The notes under the pieces were generated by a model that was not told the DNA's origin, did not search any database, and worked only from the letters and a program-made list of their open reading frames with translations. The position numbers were made by a program, and so were the translations under genes. From an uncultured Porphyromonadaceae bacterium (GTDB taxonomy: Bacteria > Bacteroidota > Bacteroidia > Bacteroidales > Muribaculaceae): 64,000 bases of DNA. Shown piece after piece: positions 1 through 8,471 of this stretch (its first letter is position 1; each line of letters begins with the position of its first letter). Location of the stretch: positions 1-64,000 of the forward strand of contig CANRWW010000007.1 in assembly GCA_947643665.1 (NCBI GenBank), given 5' to 3'.

Positions 1-54
1 GATACCTACCAAAAAGGCGATGCGCCATGGCGCATCGCCTTTTTGGTAGGTATC
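1..54. terminator. 54-bp perfect spacerless palindrome, likely bidirectional terminator
   Basis: Positions 1-27 are exactly complementary to 28-54, with no loop bases. The GC-rich core is flanked by A5 and T5 runs, so transcripts from either strand would form a hairpin followed by U residues. It lies 14 bp past the stop of the minus-strand M3 peptidase gene. The palindrome may continue left of the window. It shares the half-site AAAAAGGCGATG with the terminator at 22092-22130. Confidence 0.8.
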
Positions 55-67
55 TAATTTGGGGATA

Positions 68-2185
68 TCAATCCTTGTGGATGGGAACGGCAGGAGCAGA
101 AGGCTCTTTTATGCCATCGCGGATAAGGAGAGCGTCAATAGTGGCATCCTGTCCACGGAAGTCGCGGTAAAGGTCGGCAGGATTGCGCGTTCCGCCACGC
201 TCAAGAATGTTGGAACGGAAGCTGTCGGCCGTAGCCCTGTCAAATATACCGTTTTTCTTGAACTCTGCAAACGCATCGGCATCAAGGACTTCTGCCCATT
301 TATAAGAATAATAGCCTGCGGCATATCCACCAGAGAAGATATGGCTGAATGTAGTGCCGGTAACACTTCCTTCAACTGGCGGGAAAATCTGTACACTTTC
401 CATCGCTTTGCGCTCAAATTCAATTGGATCGTCAACAGGAGATTCGATTGTATGCCATGCCATGTCAAGATAGCCGAATCCAAGCTGACGCAGACATGAA
501 TATCCGGCACCGAACTGCGACGATTTTATAATTTTGTCAACTAGTTCCTGTGGAAGTTTTTCACCAGTCTTGTAATGCTTGGCAAAAGAGTCAAGAAACT
601 CTTTTTCTGTAAGATAGTTTTCGTTGAACTGCGAAGGAAGCTCTACGAAATCGCGATATACGGCAGTGCCTGAAAGGGATGCGTAATGGCAACGTGTAAG
701 CAGTCCATGCAGTGCATGCCCGAATTCATGGAGGAATGTCTCTACTTCATAAGGGGTAAGGAGGGAAGGAGTGTCGGCAGTCGGCTTGGTAAAATTCATT
801 ACTATTGACACATGCGGGCGTTCATCCTTACCTGCGGCATTGATACTCTGGTCTTTGAAACCTGTCATCCAAGCGCCCGGACGTTTGCTGTCGCGCGGGA
901 AAAAGTCTGTATAAATGACACCTATGAATTGTCCTTTGTCGTCTGTAACATCAAATGCCTTTACATCCGGATGATAAACCTCCACCTTGTCATTGCGTGT
1001 GAAATTCAGACCATATAGCTTGGTAGCAAGTCCAAACACACCGTCAATCACATTGTCAAGTTCAAAATATGGGCGCAATTGCTCCTCATCGTAGCTATAA
1101 CGTGCATTTTTGAGTTTATTTGAGTAATAGCTGTAATCCCATGGACGTATTGTCACCGGTTTTCCCTCGGTTTCAGACGCAAATTCCGTCAGTTCCGCTA
1201 TCTCACGTTCCAAAGCCGGCTTATAAGCCTCACGCAACTGGTCAAGCAGTTTATATACATTGGCAGGATTCTCAGCCATTGTACGTTGCAGGGAATGGTC
1301 TGCGTGGCTCTTTGCTCCAAGGAGCTTTGCGATGGACAGGCGCAATTCGGCGATACGTTTCATATTTTCGACATTGCTGAATTCACCTTTCGTGTTACGT
1401 CCGGTATATAACCGGTAGAATTTCTCACGAAGATCCGGACGTTCAGAATATTTAATAAAAGCCGTATATGTAGGCTGCGCAAGAGTGAAAAGGAACTCCC
1501 CTTTCCTGCCCTTGGCTTCAGCCATCTGGGCAGCTTCATCAACTATCCCTTTGGGAAGCCCGGCGAGATCATCGGCGGTGAGCCATATTTCATAAGTGGC
1601 AAGTTCCTTCATCACGTTCTGGCCGAATTTGTTGGTCAATTGCGACAATTCGGCATTGAGCTTCCGGTATGTCTCACGGTCTTCACCTTCGAGATTAGCG
1701 CCTTGAAGAGCAAAAGAGTCATAAGTCTTTTGCAATAGCATCTCATCCTCCGGCGAAAGTTTCAGTGACGCACGATTATCATACACGGTTTTTACCCTTT
1801 TCCAAAGATCGTTGTTCAACGTGATAGAAGTGGAAAAGTCACTCAACTTGGGACTGATGCGCGTTGAGATTTCCATCATCTCATCATCGGCGTCAGCTGA
1901 AAGAAGAGGATAAAACACATTCAGCACACGGTTCAGATCAGCGCCGTTACGCTCCAATGCCACTATGGTGTTCTCAAAAGTGGGGGCGGCGGGATTGGAT
2001 GTTATATCATCTATACCCTTAAGGGCAAGAGCTATGCCACGGTCAATGGCCGGCTCATACTGTGAATTGTCTATCTTGCTGAATGGAGCCGTGCCATGCA
2101 TGGTGGCAAAATCGCTCTCCAGCACATTCTGTGCCTGTGTCATAAGCGCTGTACCTATGGTTAAACCTAACAGAAGTTTTTTCAT
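68..2185 (-). CDS. M3 family metallopeptidase (peptidyl-dipeptidase Dcp-like), exported
   Basis: The 705-residue product is a zinc metallopeptidase of the M3/Dcp family, which degrades short peptides or removes C-terminal dipeptides. The zinc motif HEFGH lies at residues 486-490, followed by the expected helical C-terminal half. An N-terminal signal peptide (MKKLLLGLTIGTALMTQAQ) predicts export to the periplasm. Length is close to the usual ~680-710 residues. A promoter with correct spacing lies at 2233-2264, inside the 3' end of the upstream DMT gene, so it is probably transcribed independently. A second, lipoprotein-type member of the same family begins at 63689. Exact specificity (Dcp or oligopeptidase A) cannot be told from sequence. 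Confidence 0.92.
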   Translation of the reverse strand: MKKLLLGLTIGTALMTQAQNVLESDFATMHGTAPFSKIDNSQYEPAIDRGIALALKGIDDITSNPAAPTFENTIVALERNGADLNRVLNVFYPLLSADADDEMMEISTRISPKLSDFSTSITLNNDLWKRVKTVYDNRASLKLSPEDEMLLQKTYDSFALQGANLEGEDRETYRKLNAELSQLTNKFGQNVMKELATYEIWLTADDLAGLPKGIVDEAAQMAEAKGRKGEFLFTLAQPTYTAFIKYSERPDLREKFYRLYTGRNTKGEFSNVENMKRIAELRLSIAKLLGAKSHADHSLQRTMAENPANVYKLLDQLREAYKPALEREIAELTEFASETEGKPVTIRPWDYSYYSNKLKNARYSYDEEQLRPYFELDNVIDGVFGLATKLYGLNFTRNDKVEVYHPDVKAFDVTDDKGQFIGVIYTDFFPRDSKRPGAWMTGFKDQSINAAGKDERPHVSIVMNFTKPTADTPSLLTPYEVETFLHEFGHALHGLLTRCHYASLSGTAVYRDFVELPSQFNENYLTEKEFLDSFAKHYKTGEKLPQELVDKIIKSSQFGAGYSCLRQLGFGYLDMAWHTIESPVDDPIEFERKAMESVQIFPPVEGSVTGTTFSHIFSGGYAAGYYSYKWAEVLDADAFAEFKKNGIFDRATADSFRSNILERGGTRNPADLYRDFRGQDATIDALLIRDGIKEPSAPAVPIHKD

Positions 2186-2232
2186 ATATTATATTTTCAC
2201 TAATTACTGACGCTCAGTATCGCCATTACCTA

Positions 2233-2264
2233 CAAAGGTATCCAATTATTTCATAAACACCAAA
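2233..2264 (-). promoter_or_regulatory. Bacteroidota-type promoter for the M3 peptidase gene
   Basis: Read on the minus strand there is TTTG (2264-2261), a 20-bp spacer and TACCTTTG (2240-2233). This matches the -33/-7 consensus of the primary sigma factor in Bacteroidota. It predicts a start about 40 nt upstream of the gene at 2185. Confidence 0.7.
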
Positions 2265-2617
2265 TACACGGATCCGACCAACAGCAACATGGCAAGCCAA
2301 TGATTCCATCTCAATTCAAAGCTGTCAAAAGCGACCAGACTGAAAATCACAAAAACAACAAGGGCCACAACCTCCTGCATCACTTTCAGCTGCATAAGAG
2401 AATATGGGCCGCCATTGCCTTCAAACCCAATACGGTTTGCCGGCACCTGAAAGCAATATTCAAGCAATGCTATCCCCCATGAAAAAAGAATCACAACATA
2501 CAGAGGCCAGTTGGCAGAAAGCCCCGTTGACTGCAACTTAAGATGCCCGTACCAGGCAAAAGTCATAAAAACATTGGAAATCACCAGCAAAATTATGGTA
2601 GTAATCGCTGATCCCAT
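2246..2617 (-). CDS. DMT family (DUF486) small membrane protein
   Basis: This 123-residue protein is almost entirely hydrophobic, with four predicted membrane helices (roughly residues 5-25, 38-56, 72-97 and 104-121). It resembles the DUF486/COG3169 family, single-domain relatives of the drug/metabolite transporter superfamily. Substrate and direction of transport are unknown. It starts 30 nt after the Ntn-hydrolase gene and may be co-transcribed with it. The promoter of the downstream peptidase gene overlaps its last codons. Confidence 0.8.
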   Translation of the reverse strand: MGSAITTIILLVISNVFMTFAWYGHLKLQSTGLSANWPLYVVILFSWGIALLEYCFQVPANRIGFEGNGGPYSLMQLKVMQEVVALVVFVIFSLVAFDSFELRWNHWLAMLLLVGSVYLVFMK

Positions 2618-2647
2618 TACTGATTTATTTTAATATATTAGATATTA

Positions 2648-3745
2648 TTAATTATTTTTTCTTTGAAAACCACGGTATGAGGAAGCCGATTCGCTTTTCA
2701 GTTGCGGCAAAACCCCACGGATATATTCCATGTCTATGATCCATTTCCCATCTTTCCCTTTCCTAGGGAAAGCCAGATCACGACGGCGGTTTACTTCATC
2801 GCATAAACGGGAACGCCCGGTAGAAGCATCCTTTTGCAACCGCTCAGGTATGCTGTCAATGGTTACCGGAAGCGCCACGGACACGACAGGGGAACCTATG
2901 GCTACCCACATCACTGTCCCTGACCGCGGATCCTCACCATCCAAAGCCCCCTCTACTACCACGGATGCGCATGAACTGCGACGCGGAATATATTCCCCGC
3001 GGTCAGAAACCCTCTTATATTCCTTACAGTTTATTATATCTTTATTTTCCCCGTCATGATAGAAACTTCTTGATAACCCTTCGGTAAAAGTCTCCGCAGA
3101 CAAACCGGATACGATACTTTCCTCTATCAGATGCACAGCATTGTCATGACGTACCTCCCCAAGGCGCTTCCCTGTGGTGCCGGAATATGAATAGTTGGAT
3201 CTGACCATCCATCCACGTCCGTATTCCTCAATAGGATATACCTTGTAATTATGGTCACTTGCCTCTACATATACACAATTGCCATAGGTATCGGTAACAC
3301 CGAAATTGGCCTGGATACCTGCCGGGCGCCCCCGCTCCATCTCGCTGTCAAGAATAACCAGGAAATCGTCTACTGTCCTGCACCGCGACAAAGCACGGCT
3401 CATAACCATACCCTCTCGGTCTTTTACAACCGCCGTATCAGGAGCAAGATTATACGACGCCGTATTCATTACAGCAAAACCTGCCTCGTTGAATCCGATC
3501 CACGCCTCGGCAAGATCCTTGTCGCCGGCATTGAATAGCGCCACATAAGCCATGGTGCTGTCGGTAGCCTCCACTTTGCCAACGAAATTGTCTTTAAACC
3601 CCGAATCGCGGTGTTTCCATAACAAACTCCTGCCGTCACGCGATGCCCTGCCGCTCACCACAGCAGAAGTACAGGCGCAAACGTCCTGCGCGCATGCCAG
3701 AGACAAGCCAGCAATTATGGCAAGTACCAACTGTAAACCGTTCAT
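2648..3745 (-). CDS. Secreted Ntn-hydrolase of the C45 / linear amide C-N hydrolase type
   Basis: The 365-residue product starts with a hydrophobic signal sequence (about residues 1-20). Shortly after it comes CTSAVVSG with Cys25, the expected catalytic N-terminal nucleophile of cysteine Ntn-hydrolases. It is followed by DGRSLLWKHRD and later ANFGVTDTYGNCVYVEA, as in acyl-CoA:6-APA acyltransferase (C45) and choloylglycine-hydrolase relatives. Such enzymes cut linear amide bonds in acylated amino acids, beta-lactams or conjugated bile acids; which substrate applies here cannot be read from the sequence. Exposure of Cys25 would need processing of the residues before it. A TAATTTTG element ends only about 5 nt before the start codon, so the mRNA may be nearly leaderless or the true start may lie further in. 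Confidence 0.75.
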   Translation of the reverse strand: MNGLQLVLAIIAGLSLACAQDVCACTSAVVSGRASRDGRSLLWKHRDSGFKDNFVGKVEATDSTMAYVALFNAGDKDLAEAWIGFNEAGFAVMNTASYNLAPDTAVVKDREGMVMSRALSRCRTVDDFLVILDSEMERGRPAGIQANFGVTDTYGNCVYVEASDHNYKVYPIEEYGRGWMVRSNYSYSGTTGKRLGEVRHDNAVHLIEESIVSGLSAETFTEGLSRSFYHDGENKDIINCKEYKRVSDRGEYIPRRSSCASVVVEGALDGEDPRSGTVMWVAIGSPVVSVALPVTIDSIPERLQKDASTGRSRLCDEVNRRRDLAFPRKGKDGKWIIDMEYIRGVLPQLKSESASSYRGFQRKNN

Positions 3746-3856
3746 AATGCAAAATTACAAAAAACTCTTGGCGGATTATCGCATATTTAGTAATTTTACG
3801 ATGTGCTGACACATGTATGCAAAGTGACAGGCAATGCTACAGACCGACTATTATTT

Positions 3857-4261
3857 ATGACTGAAGAACAGAATTATATATTTGAAATGCCTCTCAAGGT
3901 GCGCGATTACGAGGTTGACTCGCAAGGTATAGTAAACAATGCCAACTATTTGCACTACCTTGAGCATACCCGTCACGAATTCTGCGAAAAAATGGGGTTC
4001 ACTTTCCGGGAAATGCAGTCGGAAGGGATAGACCCTGTTGTAAGCCGTATCGAAATAGACTATCATACCCCCCTTCGGCTCGGCCAGACGATGACAAGCA
4101 AACTCCGGATTGAACGACGAGGCGCGCGTTTCATATTCCACCAGGATATTTTTACTCCCGACGGACAAATAGCAGTTTCGGCGCTTGTTACCGTTGTAAG
4201 CATTGAACAGGGCAAGCTCTCACGCGGTGAGACCATAGCCAAAGCATTCGGTCTCACATGA
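3857..4261 (+). CDS. Acyl-CoA thioesterase, 4HBT hotdog family
   Basis: The 134-residue protein carries the 4-hydroxybenzoyl-CoA thioesterase signature DSQGIVNNANYLHYLEHTRH, where the Asp-Gln-Gly segment and following helix form the active-site region. It probably hydrolyses acyl-CoA or acyl-ACP thioesters as a hotdog-fold oligomer in the cytoplasm. I chose the ATG at 3857 because the conserved fold begins a few residues later; an in-frame ATG at 3803 would add 18 residues unlike the family. The stop codon overlaps the dprA start (ATGA at 4258-4261), so the two genes are translationally coupled. Confidence 0.85.
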   Translation: MTEEQNYIFEMPLKVRDYEVDSQGIVNNANYLHYLEHTRHEFCEKMGFTFREMQSEGIDPVVSRIEIDYHTPLRLGQTMTSKLRIERRGARFIFHQDIFTPDGQIAVSALVTVVSIEQGKLSRGETIAKAFGLT

Positions 4262-5361
4262 ACGGGCTTATCTATAAAACGGCATTTTCCCTCGCACGCG
4301 GCATGCATCCCAAAGTTGCCGACGAGCTATTGTCGCGTGTCGGTTCTGAAGAAGAATTTTTCAAATTGCCTGAAAGCACCCTCATACGGTTCACAGGACG
4401 CAAGCTACAGATCCTGTCAGATGCATATAGGGCCGAGATCCTAGAGAAGGCAAAAACAGAAGAACAATTCTGCCTGGAAAACCATATACGGCGCCTATAT
4501 TACACCGATCCGGATTATCCACAGCGGATGCTTGAATGTGACGATGCGCCAATCATGCTTTATGCACTAGGAGAAACAGACCTGAATGCACGACATATAG
4601 TAAGCATTGTCGGCACACGCAACGCCACTGCATACGGTGTTAATTTCATCAACCGTCTTGTAGAAGACCTTACACGGCGCCTTGACAATATCGTCATAGT
4701 GAGCGGCCTAGCCATGGGATGTGACATAACCGCGCACAAACGCGCTCTTGACGAAGGTATTCCTACCATAGGGGTCGTTGCCCACGGGCTTGACACGCTA
4801 TATCCATCTGAACACCGCCGTTATGCGGCGCGGATGGTGCATGAGGGTGGAACAATACTTACGGATTATCCCCACGGCACACGTCCCCACCGAGGCAATT
4901 TCCTTGCACGCAACCGCATCGTGGCAGGCATATCGGATGCAATTGTCGTGGCAGAATCCGGAGCACCCCGCGGAGGCGCCCTACATACCGCCCGGCTCGG
5001 GCAACTATACAACCGGGATGTATTTGCATTGCCAGGACGCACATCCGACATATATAGCGCAGGATGCAATATGCTGATAAAGGCAAACATCGCACAGATG
5101 ATAGAAAATGCCGATGACCTCATTGCCGCCATGAACTGGACTGCACGACCCGACGAAGGCACCCAGCAACAACTCTTTACAGAGATATCGCCTCAGCAGC
5201 AACAGATACTTGATTGCCTCAGGAGAAAAGGGGAAGGACAGATCAACAACCTGACAGCAGAACTCAACATACCGGTCGGCCAGCTCATGGCCCTGCTTAC
5301 CGAAATGGAGTTCAACGGTCTCATACTTGCACTTCCCGGAGCCAGGTACCGCATGGCATGA
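4258..5361 (+). CDS. dprA: DNA-processing protein DprA (Smf)
   Basis: DprA loads RecA onto incoming single-stranded DNA during transformation and protects it. This 367-residue protein has the Rossmann-type core with VGTRNATAYG, SGLAMGCDITAH, GVVAHGLDTLYP, the ARNRIVAGISDAIVVAE stretch and ALPGRTSD. A C-terminal winged-helix (DML1-like) domain spans roughly residues 300-367. An N-terminal helical region covers about residues 1-70. It overlaps the thioesterase gene by 4 bp. Its stop codon overlaps an in-frame ATG (5358) of the next gene, although that gene probably starts at 5472. Confidence 0.95.
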   Translation: MNGLIYKTAFSLARGMHPKVADELLSRVGSEEEFFKLPESTLIRFTGRKLQILSDAYRAEILEKAKTEEQFCLENHIRRLYYTDPDYPQRMLECDDAPIMLYALGETDLNARHIVSIVGTRNATAYGVNFINRLVEDLTRRLDNIVIVSGLAMGCDITAHKRALDEGIPTIGVVAHGLDTLYPSEHRRYAARMVHEGGTILTDYPHGTRPHRGNFLARNRIVAGISDAIVVAESGAPRGGALHTARLGQLYNRDVFALPGRTSDIYSAGCNMLIKANIAQMIENADDLIAAMNWTARPDEGTQQQLFTEISPQQQQILDCLRRKGEGQINNLTAELNIPVGQLMALLTEMEFNGLILALPGARYRMA

Positions 5362-5471
5362 CAATACCAAAAAGAAATAAAAATTCAGAAATAACAAATC
5401 AGGCAGTGACATTGCCAAACAATATTCTCTCCGTCACCGTTACCAAGAAACAACACAAAACTACTGAAATT

Positions 5472-6347
5472 ATGGAAAAGAAGATCATTGCTCCCTCCGA
5501 ACTTATAATAAACCCCGACGGATCAGTATTCCATCTGCACCTGCTTCCCGAGCAATTGACAGACCGTATAATACTTGTAGGAGACCCCGGACGGGTAAAT
5601 ATCGTGGCCGAACACTTCGATACACGCACTTTTGAAGTGAACTCACGGGAATTCCACACCATCGGGGGCACATACAAAGGGAAGCCGATAATGTGTCTTT
5701 CCCACGGCATAGGCCCGGATAATATAGATATTGTGATCAATGAACTTGACGCGCTTGCAAACATCAATTTTGAAACACGCGAGGTCAACGACAAGCACCG
5801 CCAGTTGAGCATGGTGCGTATAGGTACATCGGGCGCATTGCAGCCGGAACTTATCGTGGGCACTCCCGTGATCGCCGAAAAAGCCATAGGCTTCGACGGT
5901 GTACTGAATTACTACGCAGGTCGCAACGATGTCGCCGACCTTGAATTTGAAAAAGCGTTTTGCGACCATACCGGCTGGAATCCGCTATGGGCAAAACCAT
6001 ATGTCGTTGACGCGCACAACGAACTTGTAGAACAGATCGGACGTGATGACATGGTACGTGGCAACACCATTTCGGCGGTTGGATTCTACGGCCCGCAAGG
6101 ACGTGAACTGCGTCTCCCATTGGCGAACCCCGACCTTAACTCACGCATTGAATCATTCCGCTTCGGTGATAAAAAAGTCACCAACTACGAAATGGAAAGC
6201 GCTCCGCTGCAAGGATTGAGCAGACTTATGGGACACCGTGCGATGACCGTATGCTCCATCATAGCCAACCGCATGCGCCACGACGTGACACCCAACTACA
6301 AAACAGCCATACGCGATCTTATAGCAACTGTGCTTGACCGAATTTGA
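5472..6347 (+). CDS. Nucleoside phosphorylase (uridine phosphorylase-like)
   Basis: The 291-residue enzyme belongs to the PNP/UDP phosphorylase family, which converts nucleoside plus phosphate to base and ribose-1-phosphate. It has the phosphate-binding ILVGDPGRV near the N-terminus, SHGIGPDNIDIVINE, RIGTSGALQ and TNYEMESAPL, the Glu-Met-Glu segment that contacts ribose. I chose ATG 5472 because family homology begins at once (MEKKIIAPSELIINPDGSVF). An ATG at 5358, overlapping the dprA stop, would add 38 residues with no family character. Base specificity is uncertain; uridine phosphorylase-like is the best guess. Confidence 0.85.
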   Translation: MEKKIIAPSELIINPDGSVFHLHLLPEQLTDRIILVGDPGRVNIVAEHFDTRTFEVNSREFHTIGGTYKGKPIMCLSHGIGPDNIDIVINELDALANINFETREVNDKHRQLSMVRIGTSGALQPELIVGTPVIAEKAIGFDGVLNYYAGRNDVADLEFEKAFCDHTGWNPLWAKPYVVDAHNELVEQIGRDDMVRGNTISAVGFYGPQGRELRLPLANPDLNSRIESFRFGDKKVTNYEMESAPLQGLSRLMGHRAMTVCSIIANRMRHDVTPNYKTAIRDLIATVLDRI

Positions 6348-6355
6348 TTTTAAGG

Positions 6356-6916
6356 ATGTATATACCTATCAAAGGAATGGTGTGCAGCCACTGCGTTGAG
6401 GCCGTGGCACGCGCCCTTGACAAAGCCGGGGTCTCCGGGGCTGAAGTAAGCCTCGGAGGCGCCGAATTTCCAGATATCCAGGCGCAAGATGCAGCAACCA
6501 TGGCACGAATAGACAGCGAACTTGAGGCTGCCGGCTTTCAACGTATCACCGGCGCGGAAGCAGCGCTGGTGGAACGTGCCAAAATAATAATAATCAAGCA
6601 TGTGCGCAATGCCACAGAATGCCATCTCAACCTCTCGGCTTGTTTGAGCGACAATCTCAACACCGACTACTCGCTGATAAGCAAGATTTTCTCGGCACGG
6701 GAAGGACGTACCATAGAAAAATACGCCATAGCCCAGCGGATAGAATATGTAAAAGAACTTCTTTCTTACCGGCAACTCAACATCACTGAAATAGCGGATA
6801 TCGCCGGATATTCCAGCGTCGCCCATCTCTCACGCCAGTTCAAATCCATAACCGGTCTTACCCCCTCGGCTTTCATAAAAGCCGCACTCCCACGCATTCC
6901 TCTTAATAAAGTCTGA
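6356..6916 (+). CDS. HMA-domain / AraC-type HTH fusion regulator
   Basis: The 186-residue protein begins with a heavy-metal-associated-like domain (about residues 1-70) holding the metal motif GMVCSHC. It ends in an AraC-type double helix-turn-helix (about 95-180) with AQRIEYVKELL, ITEIADIAGYSSVAHLSRQFK and TGLTPSAFIK. It is probably a metal-responsive regulator of the permease gene that follows. The ATG at 6356 is preceded directly by TAAGG; a TTG at 6344 overlapping the previous stop is an alternative start. Regulation of the neighbour is inferred from context and the shared HMA domain. Confidence 0.82.
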   Translation: MYIPIKGMVCSHCVEAVARALDKAGVSGAEVSLGGAEFPDIQAQDAATMARIDSELEAAGFQRITGAEAALVERAKIIIIKHVRNATECHLNLSACLSDNLNTDYSLISKIFSAREGRTIEKYAIAQRIEYVKELLSYRQLNITEIADIAGYSSVAHLSRQFKSITGLTPSAFIKAALPRIPLNKV

Positions 6917-6965
6917 CATGAACGGGCTGTAATTATGCAAACAACATCTTTAATGATGTAACAGG

Positions 6966-7000
6966 TATATGGTCGCGACATGGTAATTTTGCACCATATA
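6966..7000 (+). promoter_or_regulatory. Promoter with overlapping 8-bp inverted repeat before the permease gene
   Basis: A TAATTTTG -7 element lies at 6984-6991. It is bracketed by the inverted repeat TATATGGT (6966-6973) / ACCATATA (6993-7000), and ATGGT recurs at 6980-6984. A repressor or activator bound there would cover the core promoter. The HMA-AraC protein encoded just upstream is the obvious candidate, but that is inference. No clear TTTG -33 element is present, which would fit an activator-dependent promoter. Confidence 0.45.
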
Positions 7001-7031
7001 AGCAAATTGTCAAAACCAAATATACCTGATC

Positions 7032-8327
7032 ATGAATATCAATTTCCAACACTTCATATATGCGCTTGTGCGCATACTGAACGATATGTCCCCGTACATA
7101 TTGCTCGGGTTCATATTGGCAGGGATCCTTCATGTATTCGTACGCCCCTCGCAGATGAGCCGCCACCTTTCGGGACGAGGATGGAAACCGGTCATTAAAG
7201 CTGCATTGCTCGGCATACCTCTCCCCCTTTGCTCATGCGGGGTGCTCCCTACAGCTATAGCCCTCAGACGCCAGGGCGCATCAAAAGGTGCGTCTACATC
7301 ATTCCTTATAGCGACGCCACAGACCGGGGTAGACTCCATTGCCGCGACTTATGCATTGCTCGGGTTGCCGTTTGCCATACTTCGTCCTATAGCCGCACTT
7401 GCAGGATCTGTTTTCGGCGGCATGGCAGTTGACTGTTCTGAAAAAGACAAGGCAAATAGTAGCGCAACAGATGTTATTGCTGCTGCGCCCCATATGTCAC
7501 ACACCTTTTCCGGAAAAATCAAAGAAGCCGTGCGTTACGGACTTGTGGATATGGTTGCATCCGTAGGCAAATGGCTCGTTATCGGACTTGTTATCGCAGC
7601 AATAATAACAGTTGCCGTTCCCGATTCCCTTTTTCTCTCCCTAAGCTCACACCCCATACTTGCCATGCTGGTAATGGTAGTCGTGGCTGTGCCGATGTAT
7701 ATATGCGCTACCGGTTCCATTCCCATCGCCATGTCCCTTATGCTGAAAGGACTTACTCCAGGAGTTGCTTTCGTATTGCTGATGGCAGGTCCTGCAGCAA
7801 ATTTTGCATCCGTAATACTTTTGAGAAAAAATCTTGGAAACCGCGCCACAGCCATATATGTAGCTTCCGTAATAATAACCGCCTTGATTTTCGGCATCGC
7901 AATAGATTATTTCCTCCCATCCTCATGGTTCATGCTTTCCGGAAAACAGATAAATGCAGGTACGGCCGCATGCCATCTGGAGCTGCCCGTTTTCTCTACC
8001 GCCTGTACCATCATACTTATTGCACTATTAGTGTATTCTTTCTATAAGAACCGGCGCACACCCCACCAAAATGCCTGCACATGCTCAAAAGACAACAAAT
8101 GTGAAACTTCAAACGATAACGATATGCTAAAAATCTATAATGTAAAAGGTATGGCCTGCGCACACTGCAAAGCCACTGTAGAGAAAACCGTAAACTCGCT
8201 TCCGGGAGTGACCTCCGCCACTGTAGACCTTTCCGCAGGTACAGTAACTGTCAACGGCACAGCCGCCCCCGCCGAAATACTCGCGGCAATCTCAGCCGCC
8301 GGATTCGATCCATCCGTTCCTGAATAA
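7032..8327 (+). CDS. SO_0444-type Cu/Zn efflux permease with C-terminal HMA domain
   Basis: The 431-residue protein is a polytopic permease of the DUF318/ArsP-like superfamily, with the hallmark PLCSCGVLPTAIALRRQGAS near residue 70 and a second half-repeat near residue 240. A Cys-rich linker (NACTCSKDNKC, about 355-365) leads to a C-terminal HMA domain (about 370-431) with GMACAHC, the usual copper-chaperone metal site. It probably exports soft metals such as Cu or Zn across the inner membrane. The HMA-AraC gene directly upstream suggests a sensor-exporter pair. The actual metal is not determined by the sequence. Confidence 0.83.
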   Translation: MNINFQHFIYALVRILNDMSPYILLGFILAGILHVFVRPSQMSRHLSGRGWKPVIKAALLGIPLPLCSCGVLPTAIALRRQGASKGASTSFLIATPQTGVDSIAATYALLGLPFAILRPIAALAGSVFGGMAVDCSEKDKANSSATDVIAAAPHMSHTFSGKIKEAVRYGLVDMVASVGKWLVIGLVIAAIITVAVPDSLFLSLSSHPILAMLVMVVVAVPMYICATGSIPIAMSLMLKGLTPGVAFVLLMAGPAANFASVILLRKNLGNRATAIYVASVIITALIFGIAIDYFLPSSWFMLSGKQINAGTAACHLELPVFSTACTIILIALLVYSFYKNRRTPHQNACTCSKDNKCETSNDNDMLKIYNVKGMACAHCKATVEKTVNSLPGVTSATVDLSAGTVTVNGTAAPAEILAAISAAGFDPSVPE

Positions 8328-8340
8328 CGTATACAAAAAT

Positions 8341-8378
8341 TGGGGTGCTTGAAAATTCGCGAATTTTCAAACACCCCA
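8341..8378. terminator. Near-perfect palindrome, terminator between convergent genes
   Basis: This 38-bp spacerless inverted repeat is centred on TTCGCGAA, with one mismatched pair (C8348/A8371), which becomes a G-U pair in the minus-strand transcript. It sits between the converging permease gene and the large secreted-protein gene, and can serve both. Confidence 0.7.
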
Positions 8379-8471
8379 TCATGTTTTTACCCTGATAGCG
8401 AGAGTGCTGTCAGAATGGCTCCTACCATCTGGAACCATTATGACACACACTCTTAATTAAAATACCTTATG

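Noticed and set aside
1-54. Phage or integrative-element attachment site
   Set aside because: No integrase, tRNA or direct repeat is nearby; the A/GC/T layout is that of a terminator.
5358-5471. Earlier start for the nucleoside phosphorylase at an ATG overlapping the dprA stop
   Set aside because: The added 38 residues have no family similarity, while the conserved N-terminus begins exactly at 5472.
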